Origin: an uncultured Lachnospiraceae bacterium
GTDB lineage: Bacteria > Bacillota > Clostridia > Lachnospirales > Lachnospiraceae
Direction of reading: 5' to 3'
Assembly (NCBI GenBank): GCA_902775895.1
Contig: CACYNO010000006.1
Location: forward strand, 1 to 64,000
DNA: 64,000 nucleotides
Under the pieces are notes generated by a model that worked only from the letters and a program-made list of their open reading frames with translations, was not told the origin of the DNA and ran no database searches. This document shows, piece after piece, positions 44,373 through 54,412 of the stretch (its first letter is position 1; the number at the start of each line of letters is the position of its first letter). The position numbers and the translations under genes were made by a program.

Positions 44373-44373
44373 G

Positions 44374-46395
44374 TCAGATTTCTCCTTCCCTGATCATATC
44401 ATCTATCGTTTCTTTTATCTTCTCTATGGCAGTTTCCGTGGTGTATCCTTCAAGCTGGGCTCCGGCAGTTCCAAGATGTCCTCCGCCTCCCAGTCTCTCC
44501 ATGATCAGCTGGACGTTTACCTCGTCGATGGACCTTGCGGATATATATATCTTTTCTTTATGCTCCGTCACGACGAACGCTGCCTTGATCCCGGCCACAT
44601 CGAGAAGGAAATTTGCCGCCTTTGCACATCCCACCGTTGGCGATTCAGTATCATCACATTCGTATGCAGACAGGGCATACTCGCCTCTGTAAATCCTGGC
44701 ATCGTGCACAGCCTGTGCCACCGCTTTATATTCGCCCATATCCGCACGCAGCAGCTTCCTTACACGGGCAACGTCTGCTCCGTTCCTTCTCAGGTACGCA
44801 GCCGCCTCAAAGGTTCTCGGACCCGCTTTGGTATTGAATCCGTCGGTGTCGATGACTATGCCGGCGTAAAGGGCGTCAGCTTCTATACCTTTGAGATTGA
44901 TATCCATGCTCGCAAACTGCATGATCTCTGTTATCATCTCTGCGGATGATGAAGCAAAAGTATCCACGTAAGAGAGCACCACTCCTTTTATGGGGTTTTC
45001 ACCTGTACGATGGTGGTCAAATACTATCTTTGTCCCCGCTTTTTCAAGTACCTCCGGACAGTCAGTCATTTCCGGCTTGTTCACATCCACTACGATCACT
45101 ACCGTGGAAGGATCCGTAAGCTCCACCGCTTTTTCCGATGTGATAAACGTATCCTCCGTATAATCTTCCTTGCCCACAAGACGTTCATAAAACGGTCTTA
45201 TCCCTGCGGACAGATCGTTTACAATAATATAGGTTTCTTTCCCCAGCTCTCTCGAAAAACGATAAAGACCCACTGCGGCTCCGAAGGCATCAATATCCGG
45301 AAGCTTATGCCCCATTATTATCACACGTTCTTTGCTCTCAAGAAGCTTTCTGAGAGCATGTGCCTTGACCCTTACCTTTACACGGGTATTGGTCTCCCCA
45401 AGCTGGCTCTTTCCTCCAAAGTAGAACTGCTTATCATCACTTTTGACAACAGCCTGGTCACCTCCGCGGCCAAGAGCTATCTCCAGAGCATCCTTTGCCG
45501 TTTCGTAGCATTTTTCATAGTTTTCAAAGCCGGTCCCAACACCTATACTTAAAGTAAGGGGCATTTCATTTTTCAGGTCCACGGACTTTACATTTTCAAG
45601 GACCTCAAACTTGTCTTTCATGAATCCGATAAGGTCAATGTTTCTGAAAACAGCGATGAACCTGTCTTTTTCAAGCCTTCGTACAAAGGAACCGCCGGCT
45701 GCGAAATAATCATATATCTTCTTCTCGATTATCCCGGAAAAGAAGGACTGGGACAGATCATCTATACTCTCCACCACGTCTTCATAGTTATCTATATCTA
45801 TGACTGCAACGGCAAAACTGTTGTCCTCCAGCTTCTTCTCCACACGCGTCACTTCGGTGATATCATAAAGATACAGGGTGACAAAGCTGTTCCCCATTTT
45901 GGAGACGTTCTCTATCTCAGCCTTGTAAAACCTGTCTTTATGCTGCAGTTTTACCTCAGCCGTCTCATTGGGTCCGGGGAAGACATTTGGGGTGATCTCC
46001 TTTAAAACGATTGCAATATTCTTACTGAAATCCATCCCCACATCCGTTGTTTCGGACATCGCCCTGTTCATCCACAGAACTTTCCCCTTCTGATCAAGGA
46101 TACAGTACGGTATGTTCATCTCTTTAAGGAGCTTGTTCTGCACCTGGGAATACTTAGAGGAAAACTTAAGCATATCATTTAAGACATTTCTCTTTACCGC
46201 AGTAATGATATAGATAAAAATGGCGGTATATATACCGAATCCTATAAGTAGCATCCACCAGAAATCGTTTTTGAAAATGAAAAACAGGATAACGAGCGCA
46301 GCAAAGATGACCTCGGCTGCTATAGACCAGTAAACGGCCTTGCCCAGGCTTCCCGTAAGCTTATATTCTTCTTCATTTATGTTCTTTGAGGACAT
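44374..46395 (-). CDS. gdpP: Cyclic-di-AMP phosphodiesterase GdpP (YybT family)
   Basis: 673 residues. Two membrane helices (~18-36 and 40-60), a PAS domain (~80-170), a degenerate GGDEF domain (~175-310), then DHH (GHKLPDIDAFGAAVG, DHHRTGENP) and DHHA1 (GGGGHLGTAGAQ) domains. The DHH/DHHA1 part hydrolyses c-di-AMP. One base separates it from rplI. Confidence 0.96.
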   Translation of the reverse strand: MSSKNINEEEYKLTGSLGKAVYWSIAAEVIFAALVILFFIFKNDFWWMLLIGFGIYTAIFIYIITAVKRNVLNDMLKFSSKYSQVQNKLLKEMNIPYCILDQKGKVLWMNRAMSETTDVGMDFSKNIAIVLKEITPNVFPGPNETAEVKLQHKDRFYKAEIENVSKMGNSFVTLYLYDITEVTRVEKKLEDNSFAVAVIDIDNYEDVVESIDDLSQSFFSGIIEKKIYDYFAAGGSFVRRLEKDRFIAVFRNIDLIGFMKDKFEVLENVKSVDLKNEMPLTLSIGVGTGFENYEKCYETAKDALEIALGRGGDQAVVKSDDKQFYFGGKSQLGETNTRVKVRVKAHALRKLLESKERVIIMGHKLPDIDAFGAAVGLYRFSRELGKETYIIVNDLSAGIRPFYERLVGKEDYTEDTFITSEKAVELTDPSTVVIVVDVNKPEMTDCPEVLEKAGTKIVFDHHRTGENPIKGVVLSYVDTFASSSAEMITEIMQFASMDINLKGIEADALYAGIVIDTDGFNTKAGPRTFEAAAYLRRNGADVARVRKLLRADMGEYKAVAQAVHDARIYRGEYALSAYECDDTESPTVGCAKAANFLLDVAGIKAAFVVTEHKEKIYISARSIDEVNVQLIMERLGGGGHLGTAGAQLEGYTTETAIEKIKETIDDMIREGEI

Positions 46396-46433
46396 ATATA
46401 CGCCTCCGGTAAAAAATCGTGCAATGTATTATA

Positions 46434-47360
46434 TCACAGCAAAACAAATATAAAATACGCCGCATACCCGGCGAGGAATATGATCCCTGCCCATTTGTAC
46501 AGTTTTTTCGTTTTAAAACAAAACGCAAGAAGCGCTGCTGCAGCTACAAAAGAAACCATGAGATCCCATCTGAAGGATACCGTAAAAGGCACGGTGGTGA
46601 TAAGCGCTGATATACCCACAACGAAGATAATGTTAAAGATATTGCTTCCCACCACATTTCCGATAGCTATGTCCGCATTGCCCTTTTTTGCGGCTGTTAT
46701 TGAGGTCACAAGCTCCGGTAGTGACGTACCGAAGGCTACCACTGTAAGCCCGATGAACCTGTCGCTTACACCGAATGCCTTTGCGATCTCCGTGGCCGCA
46801 TTAACCGTGATCTGGCTGCCGAATATGATAAGAGCAACACCTGCTCCGGTCATAATAAGAGCTATGGGGAGCTTTAACTCCTTTTTATTTTCTTCTTCCT
46901 GTGATCCCCCACCTGTCCTTGCAAGTCTTAACAGATAAATAATATATCCCACAAGGAGAGCGATAAAGACCAGACCGTCCAGGAAGCCGATCTTCCCGTC
47001 AAGACCCAGAAGAAAAAGCACTGCTGTTACTATGAGCAGAAACGGGATCTCAAACTTCACGGTACTCACCGATACCGTAAGCACCGTTATGACGGAAGTA
47101 ATACCCAGTATGATCAGTATGTTCAGGATATTACTTCCCAGGATATTCCCTATGGTTATATCCGCATTTCCTTTTGCAGCAGCCGATATACTCACCGCAG
47201 CCTCAGGGGCGCTCGTCCCCATTGCCACGATGGTAAGACCTATAACCAGCTGGGGGATGCCGAAACGTGTGGCTATCCCCACGGCGCCGTCAACAAAAAA
47301 GTCGGCACCCTTTATCAACATGGCAAATCCGACTGCCAGTAAAATCCATTGAAGTACCAT
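46434..47360 (-). CDS. Calcium/sodium antiporter (CaCA family, YrbG-like)
   Basis: About 308 residues with ten membrane helices in two inverted repeats. Each carries the alpha motif: GTSAPEAAVSISAA with GNILGSNILNI, and GTSLPELVTSITAA with GNVVGSNIFNI. It exchanges Ca2+ for Na+ or H+. GAGGGGG precedes the ATG at 47358-47360; the longer frame has no site. Confidence 0.93.
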   Translation of the reverse strand: MVLQWILLAVGFAMLIKGADFFVDGAVGIATRFGIPQLVIGLTIVAMGTSAPEAAVSISAAAKGNADITIGNILGSNILNILIILGITSVITVLTVSVSTVKFEIPFLLIVTAVLFLLGLDGKIGFLDGLVFIALLVGYIIYLLRLARTGGGSQEEENKKELKLPIALIMTGAGVALIIFGSQITVNAATEIAKAFGVSDRFIGLTVVAFGTSLPELVTSITAAKKGNADIAIGNVVGSNIFNIIFVVGISALITTVPFTVSFRWDLMVSFVAAAALLAFCFKTKKLYKWAGIIFLAGYAAYFIFVLL

Positions 47361-47393
47361 TAAATCCCCCCTCAAAAAAATTATACCAAAAAA

Positions 47394-48326
47394 TCAATAT
47401 TCAATAACGGTTCCCGACTCACCCGTAAGTGCCATACCGGCATTCTTAAGGGATGAGATAACAGCTTTACCGTTTTTATTGTTCTCAAGAAAACTTATAC
47501 ATGCTTCTATCTTAGGCAGCATGCTTCCCGGAGCAAACTCACCCTTTGCCATATACTCCTTTGCTTCAGAAACCCTCATCTTTTCTATACATCGCTCACT
47601 TTCCGTGTTGTAATCAAGACAAACCCGGTCCACTGCCGTAAGTATCATGAGCACATCTGCTCCCAGCTCTCCAGCCAGTTCCGCCGCTGACTTGTCCTTG
47701 TCTATTACACCGGGAACACCTCTGAGACCTGATTCCGTCTCCACCACCGGTATTCCGCCACCGCCGACTGCAATTACTATATCGCCGTCATCGCTCAGCT
47801 TCTTTACCGTATCTATCTCCACTATCCTTTTGGGCTCCGGAGATGCTATAACACGGCGGTAGCCTCTTCCCGCATCTTCCTTAAAAGTTCCTTTCCTTTC
47901 CGCCTGCAGGGCATCAGCCTCCTCTTTTGTATAGAAACGCCCCACCGGCTTGGTGGGATTGGTAAATGCGGGATCTTTTTCATCCACTACCACCTGGGTC
48001 ACTATGGTAGCAACATTTTTTTGTATGTCTCTTTTCTTTAATTCCCAGCCTATCCCCTGCTGCAGATGATAACCTATATACCCCTGGGACATGGCCCCGC
48101 ACTCGGGATAAGGCATCTCCGGAATCTTTTCATCCGTGCCTGCGGCTATGGACATGGCAAGGTTTATCATCCCCACCTGTGGCCCGTTTCCGTGAGCGAT
48201 CACCACGTCATTTCCCGCCTCTATAATATCCACTATCGCCTCCGAAGTGGCCTTTACCAGTTCAAGCTGTTTTTCGGGAGTGCTGCCGAGGGCATTCCCA
48301 CCTAACGCCAATACTATCTTACTCAA
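47394..48326 (-). CDS. arcC: Carbamate kinase
   Basis: 310 residues of the amino-acid kinase fold: LALGGNALG at the start, VIAHGNGPQVG, VGGGGIPVV, and DKDKSAAELAGELGADVLMILTAVD-type C-terminal block (shown here in part). It makes ATP from carbamoyl phosphate in fermentation of arginine, citrulline or purine-derived compounds. No arcA or arcB is adjacent. Confidence 0.95.
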   Translation of the reverse strand: MSKIVLALGGNALGSTPEKQLELVKATSEAIVDIIEAGNDVVIAHGNGPQVGMINLAMSIAAGTDEKIPEMPYPECGAMSQGYIGYHLQQGIGWELKKRDIQKNVATIVTQVVVDEKDPAFTNPTKPVGRFYTKEEADALQAERKGTFKEDAGRGYRRVIASPEPKRIVEIDTVKKLSDDGDIVIAVGGGGIPVVETESGLRGVPGVIDKDKSAAELAGELGADVLMILTAVDRVCLDYNTESERCIEKMRVSEAKEYMAKGEFAPGSMLPKIEACISFLENNKNGKAVISSLKNAGMALTGESGTVIEY

Positions 48327-48449
48327 TATGAACCACCTTTTTATATGATAAGATCAGTGAAACACTGATTTAATTCCATGTGCTTCCTTAGTTTTTTTCC
48401 AATTAATTATATTAACATATTTCGGAATAAATTTCCTGCTATTTTCAAA

Positions 48450-48486
48450 CAAAAAGCGGTTCACCCCGATAAACTCAGTGAACCGC
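48450..48486. terminator. Terminator of the chelatase/ABC operon
   Basis: GCGGTTCAC (48456-48464) pairs with GTGAACCGC (48478-48486). T tracts occur beyond the stem on the minus side (AAAAA at 48451-48455 on the plus strand). It lies 12 bases after the last operon gene and closes a transcript that begins near 61.3 kb. Confidence 0.85.
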
Positions 48487-48497
48487 ATTTTAAACTA

Positions 48498-49316
48498 TTA
48501 AAGATTGCTCTTCCTTATCAGAACTATTGTTATAAGCACAACAAATGCCGCTATATACCCCGCAAGTACCACGAAATTATACCACTGGGGCATGCCTCCG
48601 TAGGCTATTGCCCTCAGCGCGCTGCTGGCATGGGTGAGGGGGAGTACATTTATCACCTCTTTTACCACCGCCGGCATCTTCTCCACCGGAAACATGGTGT
48701 TACATAGAAATGTCATTGGTGCTATGACAAATGTGGAAAATCTCGAAATATCCGCATGGGTCACCGCCAGTATTGCCGCAAGAACCCCCAGGGATGCAAA
48801 AACCATTCCGTTCAGCAGTATCACAAGGAAAAACCAGCCGTTGATATTTATGGTCGCACCGAAGGGTATGGATAAAAGAAGTATAAGCACTCCTGTATAA
48901 ATACCCCTCAGCGCACCTCCCACCATTTTTCCGAACACATATGCCGGTATAGGGGTGGGTGATATCAGCACCTGGTCAAATGACCTTTCGTACAGACGCT
49001 GGGTACTGAAAGACATGCCCACGGATGTAAATCCCGCATTCATACTGGAAAGAGCCACTATTCCGGGCACAAGAAAGTCTATATAGGGTCTGTCTCCCGT
49101 ACTTACCATGCTCCCCAGACCCCAGCCCAGGGCGATCATGTACATGAGAGGGCTTATGAGCGAGGCTATTGTTATCCTCTTCCATTCATGGCGAAACTCC
49201 GCCCACATTTCCCATATGGCCGTCCTTATGCCGTAGAGACCCCGGAACACCCTGCTCTGCTTTTCCTCACTTGCTTCTGCAGACGACAGTATTTCTCCTG
49301 TTGCCGTTTCTATCAT
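48498..49316 (-). CDS. ABC-2 type permease (DrrB/NodJ-like)
   Basis: 272 residues with six membrane helices: ITIASLISPLMYMIALGWGL, the conserved FDQVLISPTPIPAYVFGK loop and NVLPLTHASSALRAIAYG. Family members export drugs, lipids or glycan primers with a partner ATPase. Its start overlaps the stop of the ATPase gene by four bases. As the last gene of the chelatase operon it is a candidate exporter for the product or for a toxic metal complex; no sequence feature fixes the substrate. Confidence 0.85.
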   Translation of the reverse strand: MIETATGEILSSAEASEEKQSRVFRGLYGIRTAIWEMWAEFRHEWKRITIASLISPLMYMIALGWGLGSMVSTGDRPYIDFLVPGIVALSSMNAGFTSVGMSFSTQRLYERSFDQVLISPTPIPAYVFGKMVGGALRGIYTGVLILLLSIPFGATININGWFFLVILLNGMVFASLGVLAAILAVTHADISRFSTFVIAPMTFLCNTMFPVEKMPAVVKEVINVLPLTHASSALRAIAYGGMPQWYNFVVLAGYIAAFVVLITIVLIRKSNL

Positions 49317-50167
49317 TTAACTTTTTCTCCCAATTCCGTTCCCATCCTGTCTAAAAACACATCTTCAAGAGTAGTCTCTCTGAGCTTGGTCTTGCCCGGT
49401 ATGTCTCCCGCAAAACCGATGGCCTCTTCCTTTGTGTCAAAGAAATAGCTTTTGGTAGTGATCCCGTCGTAAATATCCACCGTATATGATCCCAGCCGGG
49501 ATATCATATTGTCAGGGGTATTTACCTCAGAGGCTCTGCCGTTGCTGATAAGAGCCACTCTGTCGCATATACTCTGTGCTTCTTCAATGTAATGGGTCGT
49601 AAGTAATATCGTTATTCCCTTTTGCTTCAACATCTCAAGCAGATCCCATATCTTTCTTCTGGAATGGGGATCAAGACCTACCGTAGGCTCATCAAGAACG
49701 ATGATCTTCGGATTTGTGAGCAGGGCACGGCATATCATGAGCTTTCTTTGCATACCACCGGAAAGCCCCCGCGCTACCTGCTTTTTCTTTTCGTAAAGTC
49801 CGGTAAACTCCAGGATATCTTTTGTCCTTGCCTTTATCTGCTTTACGGGCATACCGTAGAGCCTTCCCGCAAGCTCCATGACCTCGCTTACGGTCATGTC
49901 CCTGCGGATGGAAACATGCTGCGTCACCAGGGATACCTTTCTTTTAATATCTATCCGGTTCCTTGTGATCATTTCACCGTCAACATACACATTTCCCTCT
50001 GTCGGCAGGATAAGTGTGGTGATTATTCCCATCAGCGTGGTCTTTCCCGCGCCGTTGGGTCCCAGTATCCCGAAAGCCTCACCGGTATTGATCTCTAAAG
50101 ACACCTTATCCAAAGCATACTTTTCGGCTTTGGGGTATCTTTTGCTTATGTTGTCGATCTTTATCAA
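49313..50167 (-). CDS. ABC transporter ATPase (DrrA/NodI-like)
   Basis: 284 residues: Walker A GPNGAGKTT, signature LSGGMQRKLMICRAL, Walker B IIVLDEPTVGLD, and the DrrA-type C-terminal tail ending in LRETTLEDVFLDRMG. The start is a TTG at 50165-50167 with AAGGAAAAG upstream. It powers the permease at 48498-49316. It begins 30 bases after the FepC-like gene, so it belongs to the same operon. Confidence 0.88.
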   Translation of the reverse strand: MIKIDNISKRYPKAEKYALDKVSLEINTGEAFGILGPNGAGKTTLMGIITTLILPTEGNVYVDGEMITRNRIDIKRKVSLVTQHVSIRRDMTVSEVMELAGRLYGMPVKQIKARTKDILEFTGLYEKKKQVARGLSGGMQRKLMICRALLTNPKIIVLDEPTVGLDPHSRRKIWDLLEMLKQKGITILLTTHYIEEAQSICDRVALISNGRASEVNTPDNMISRLGSYTVDIYDGITTKSYFFDTKEEAIGFAGDIPGKTKLRETTLEDVFLDRMGTELGEKVK

Positions 50168-50197
50168 GTTTTCTTTTCCTTTCGGTTTCTGCCGTTT

Positions 50198-50956
50198 TCA
50201 GACAAAGGGGTTTACATACCCGCAATCCTCTATCTTTGTCTTAACGTCATAAACATCCTTTACCGTCTCCGCCGTGATCACATCACGGGAGCTCCCTTCT
50301 TTTACTATGTTGCCGTCCTTCATGATGACAACGTAGTCTGCATAGTGCAGTGCCATGTTCAGGTCATGGACTACCATGGCAACACTCTTTCCTTCTTCGT
50401 CAACTATCCTTCTTCCCAGGTTCATGATCTCCAGCTCGTTCTTTATATCAAGGTTGCTGGTAGGCTCGTCAAAAAGATACATCTCGCTTTTTTGCATAAG
50501 TGCCCTTGCAACAAGAACCTTCTGCTTCTGACCTCCGGAAAGTTCTCCGTAATTCTTTTCCGAGAGATCTGATATATGCAGCTTTTCCAACACTTCGGCA
50601 ACGGCCTGTATATCTTCATCCCTGACGCTCCAGCCTATGAACTGTCTTCTTCCCAAAAGCACGAACTCCATAACCGTCCCCACCAGTCTCGCATTTGAAA
50701 ACTGGGGAACGTACCCTATCATCTTCGCGATCTCGTGCCTTGAGTATTCATTTATTGACTTATCGTCAAACAGTATGTCTCCGGAGGAAGGTATATTTAT
50801 CTTGTTAATGCATTTTGCAAGTGTGGTCTTACCGCAGCCGTTAGGACCCAGTATGGCCGTCATGCTGTTTTCATGAAACTCGCAGTTTATACCGTGCAGG
50901 ATCTCTCTGCCTTTTTTCCCGTAAGCAAAACAAAGGTCTGATATCTTTACTTTCAT
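50198..50956 (-). CDS. ABC ATPase for iron-siderophore/haem/corrinoid import (FepC/BtuD type)
   Basis: 252 residues: Walker A GPNGCGKTT, Q-loop YVPQF, signature ELSGGQKQKVLVARAL, Walker B YLFDEPTSNLD and switch VHDLNMALHYAD. This subfamily powers import of metal complexes such as siderophores, haem and cobalamin. Its start overlaps the permease gene's stop by four bases. Confidence 0.92.
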   Translation of the reverse strand: MKVKISDLCFAYGKKGREILHGINCEFHENSMTAILGPNGCGKTTLAKCINKINIPSSGDILFDDKSINEYSRHEIAKMIGYVPQFSNARLVGTVMEFVLLGRRQFIGWSVRDEDIQAVAEVLEKLHISDLSEKNYGELSGGQKQKVLVARALMQKSEMYLFDEPTSNLDIKNELEIMNLGRRIVDEEGKSVAMVVHDLNMALHYADYVVIMKDGNIVKEGSSRDVITAETVKDVYDVKTKIEDCGYVNPFV

Positions 50957-52014
50957 ACGTTTTTGTTCCTCCTGAGTACAAGAAATATGTAAAAAGGAAC
51001 ACCCACCAGAGAGGTTATTATTCCCACGGGAAGCTCTGCGGGAGCGATCACTATCTTTGCAAGGGTATCCGCCGCAAGGAGCAGCAGTCCTCCGAAAAGG
51101 GCCGATACGGGTATGCAGTACCTGTAATCATTTCCCACTATCATCCTTGTGATATGGGGTGCCACCAGCCCCACAAAGCCTATTACTCCCGTAAAGGATA
51201 CGGTCACACCCGTAAGAACTGTAGTCATGATAAATGTCACCGTCTGTATCCTTTTGAAGTTCACTCCCAGGGCTGAAGCCTCCTCCCTTCCCAGGGTCAT
51301 GATATTTAAGTCCCACGCCAGTATAAGAGATATGATAAAACATGCCGCCAGAGTCCCTATCATTATATAGACCTCATACCATCTGGTATTGGCTACGCTT
51401 CCCATCTGCCAGTACACCAGATCCGGTAAAGAGTCCGTATGAACGATGTACTTTATAAGAGACACAAGTGAAGCAAACAGATATCCTATGGCAACACCTG
51501 TAAGCACAAGGGTCTTTGTGGACTGCCCTCCGAATTTAGCGATGATAAAAACTATGAGCATGGCCAGTACGGAAAATGCAAAAGCAAGTACCGGAGTCAG
51601 TATGGGCTGTATTATCACGGAAGCGATCCCCGTGCATGATACTATGGCGATACACGCACCGAAGGATGCCGCATTGGATATTCCCAGGGTATAAGGTGAT
51701 ACAAGAGGATTCTGGAATATACCCTGCATGAGAAGACCTGACAGAGCGAGAGAAGCTCCCGCCACCATCCCTGCTATAACTCTCGGAACTCTTATATCCA
51801 GTGCAATGTACCTTTCGGCAGTTGTTACGTTCTCACTTCCCGTAAAGAAATCACCTATGGCCTGAAAGACTTTTCCAAGTCCCAGGTCTGACCCTCCTAC
51901 GGACATGCCCCATATAAATACTCCTGCAAGTCCCAGAGCTAAAAGTATTATTATCCTTACTTTCTTTCCTGTAAGCTTTCTGTAATCAGCTGCAATCTGT
52001 TCTTTATTTTTCAT
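50953..52014 (-). CDS. FecCD/BtuC-family ABC permease
   Basis: 353 residues with about ten membrane helices. IRVPRVIAGMVAGASLALSG, QGIFQNPLVSPYTLGIS, the L-loop LGVNFKR and GFVGLVAPHITRMIVGNDYR are strong family marks. It transports metal-chelate compounds across the membrane with the FepC-like ATPase and the double binding protein encoded just upstream. Confidence 0.94.
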   Translation of the reverse strand: MKNKEQIAADYRKLTGKKVRIIILLALGLAGVFIWGMSVGGSDLGLGKVFQAIGDFFTGSENVTTAERYIALDIRVPRVIAGMVAGASLALSGLLMQGIFQNPLVSPYTLGISNAASFGACIAIVSCTGIASVIIQPILTPVLAFAFSVLAMLIVFIIAKFGGQSTKTLVLTGVAIGYLFASLVSLIKYIVHTDSLPDLVYWQMGSVANTRWYEVYIMIGTLAACFIISLILAWDLNIMTLGREEASALGVNFKRIQTVTFIMTTVLTGVTVSFTGVIGFVGLVAPHITRMIVGNDYRYCIPVSALFGGLLLLAADTLAKIVIAPAELPVGIITSLVGVPFYIFLVLRRNKNV

Positions 52015-52032
52015 TGTTATCGGGTTTTCCTT

Positions 52033-54396
52033 TTAATTTAGATTCTGATGTGTATATCTCCAGGTTCCCGTAAGATCCGAACCCCAGTATTTTTTGTAGA
52101 AGTTTCTTGTATAAGCGTCTACATCAATGTCCGCAAACTTCTCAGGATATGCTACCTTTGCCAGCATAAGCGGTGCTACTGCGCATCCGAATGCAGTTGT
52201 ACCTACTGATGAGTTCAGGATTATCACCTTGCTGTTCTTCACGGCTGATATCTCACTCCATCCCGGTCTTGCAGCAAGCTCGTTATACTTTGCACTTGCA
52301 GCGCTGTAGTTGTTGATGGTCTTTCCTAAGATATTCTTTGTTCCCGACACCATCTTTACGATAACCTGGGGATCCTTCTGGATTATCCACTCATCGCTGA
52401 TTGTGGGATATGCACCGCCTGCTGATGATGTATATACGTTATAAAGGTTTGCGAGAGATATGATCTCATTACCGCCTGATCCGTCAGACACCGATGTGTA
52501 GTCCGTATATCCTTCCCAGTAGCATCTGAGCTTGGATACGGATCTTGTCCTGCTTGAGATAAGATTCTGGATCTCGTTAAGATCCTTTACATACTCATTT
52601 GCCATGCTCTCGTTTCCGAGTATCTTTCCGAGAGTAACTATCTCTTGTTCTATCTCACTGGGAACATAGAAGTTCAGACTTACAACGGTGATACCTGCTT
52701 TGCGGACCTTCTCCATCGCTTCCTGACCGTAATCGGCATAAGCAAATACCACGTCCGGGTTTGCCTGGATTATGGCTTCGGCGTTTGGCTCGTTCCATTT
52801 ACCGAAAGTCTTCTTTCCGCTGAGTTCCGGGAAATCTGCAGATGTGGCAAGGGATTCGGCAACACCTATTACTGTGTTCTGACCACCCATTATCTTTATC
52901 ATCTCGTATACACTTGAGTTGAATACGATACATGACTTGATACCCGAATTACCGTCCTGCTTATCGACAGTGATCTTTTCTCCTACGGAATCCTTTACCT
53001 GTTCTTTGTCTTTTGTGGTAGACACATCATTTTGCTTGGCTTCACCTGAATTGGATTTTGTATTTTCTTTGTTTGCCTGAGCAGCGTTATTTGTTGTTCC
53101 TCCCACTTTGTTAATGAGATTCAATCTGCTGTCACCGGCTGAAGCAACTGTACTTCCCGAGGAAGAAACAAGTGAATTTCTGAGAACACTTCCCGTAGGT
53201 GTGGAGCTTGTCGAAAGACCTGCTAACAATGAGGTTCCTTCACTTCCGCTTGTCAGCGTATTAGCAGCCGCATTCTCCTCGGCTGAAACATCACCTGCAT
53301 ATGCAAGCGAACCTTTGAAGTCGGAACCGCTCCAGTACTTGTTCAGGAACTCATTTAAATAATTTCCGGGAACCACATCCTGCATCTTGTCGGGATGTGC
53401 CATCTTTGCGATATAGAGAGGTGCAAAAGCGCTTCCCAAAGGAGTGTTCGTGATCCTGTCAGACAGTACGATTATCTTGTTGTCCTTCACTGCAGATACT
53501 CCGTCAAGACCGCTTCTCTTTTTGATCTCCTCCACCATTCCCTCGGCGTCTTTAAGATCTCCTTTTTCAAGAGTAAGTACGTTTTTATCGTAGTCTGTCA
53601 CCTTTACGATAACTGCCGGATCCTGTCCTGCGATAAATGCCGCATCCGTCTTAACCTCTGATTCAGTCTTGTCTGAAGTTATGCTCTTTGCCGCAGCCAC
53701 TTTCAGGATCCTGTTTTCGTTTCCGTCTTTGTTTACGGAAGTGTATTCATCGTTTTTCTCCCAGTAAACCTTTGTCTCGCCCTCGCCTGCTGTCTTCTCG
53801 GCAACCATAGACTTGATATTTTCCATGTCGGTTACAAACTCATCAGCCTTGTCATATGCATTAAACAAAAGTCCCAGTTTTGCAGTCTCTTCCACTGCGG
53901 TATCAGTATTGTTCAAGTCAAGACAGACTACCTTGATGCCTGCTTCAGTAAGCTTTGCATAATCATTTGAATCTTTAAATGCAGCGCTTGCGATAACAGC
54001 CCCCGGTGCTGCCGCTATGATATTTTCCGTATCAGGTGCGCTTTCCGTGCCGTATCTTTTCATGTCATTTACTTTTGCGGGATACTTTGTATCATTGCTC
54101 ACGCCCGTCAGGACACTGTCCTTTCCCAGAGCCGTAAGCATGTCGGCAGCGTTTTGGTTAAGAGCTATAACGCTGTCTGTATCAAGTGGTATCTCAAACT
54201 CGTTTCCTGCTGAGTCCCTGATAGTTTCTTTTCCTGTGCCCTCGTTTCCTTCTGTCTGTGTTCCTCCTGCGGCCACGGTCTCTGCCACGGTCTTTGAACC
54301 ATTATTCGCACCCGTTGCCACAAATCCGATAAGAAATGCCACCGCTGCCACAAGTGCGATTATGGCAGTCATCATCCCTTTGAATCCTTTGCTCAT
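52033..54396 (-). CDS. Double-domain metal-complex binding protein (BtuF/FepB-like, tandem)
   Basis: 787 residues. One N-terminal membrane helix (~7-28) acts as an uncleaved anchor; there is no lipobox cysteine, unlike most Gram-positive binding proteins. Two TroA-like binding domains follow: domain 1 at ~55-350 (DTDSVIALNQNAADMLTALG) and domain 2 at ~490-780 (SSVYEMIKIMGGQNTVIGVA). A Ser/Thr/Asn-rich linker of about 130 residues joins them. Both domains contain a YWE.....YTSV segment, evidence of internal duplication. The pair may bind two ligands or hand one ligand on. It sits between the chelatase subunit H gene and the permease. Confidence 0.85.
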   Translation of the reverse strand: MSKGFKGMMTAIIALVAAVAFLIGFVATGANNGSKTVAETVAAGGTQTEGNEGTGKETIRDSAGNEFEIPLDTDSVIALNQNAADMLTALGKDSVLTGVSNDTKYPAKVNDMKRYGTESAPDTENIIAAAPGAVIASAAFKDSNDYAKLTEAGIKVVCLDLNNTDTAVEETAKLGLLFNAYDKADEFVTDMENIKSMVAEKTAGEGETKVYWEKNDEYTSVNKDGNENRILKVAAAKSITSDKTESEVKTDAAFIAGQDPAVIVKVTDYDKNVLTLEKGDLKDAEGMVEEIKKRSGLDGVSAVKDNKIIVLSDRITNTPLGSAFAPLYIAKMAHPDKMQDVVPGNYLNEFLNKYWSGSDFKGSLAYAGDVSAEENAAANTLTSGSEGTSLLAGLSTSSTPTGSVLRNSLVSSSGSTVASAGDSRLNLINKVGGTTNNAAQANKENTKSNSGEAKQNDVSTTKDKEQVKDSVGEKITVDKQDGNSGIKSCIVFNSSVYEMIKIMGGQNTVIGVAESLATSADFPELSGKKTFGKWNEPNAEAIIQANPDVVFAYADYGQEAMEKVRKAGITVVSLNFYVPSEIEQEIVTLGKILGNESMANEYVKDLNEIQNLISSRTRSVSKLRCYWEGYTDYTSVSDGSGGNEIISLANLYNVYTSSAGGAYPTISDEWIIQKDPQVIVKMVSGTKNILGKTINNYSAASAKYNELAARPGWSEISAVKNSKVIILNSSVGTTAFGCAVAPLMLAKVAYPEKFADIDVDAYTRNFYKKYWGSDLTGTWRYTHQNLN

Positions 54397-54412
54397 ATTT
54401 TTTACCTCTTTT

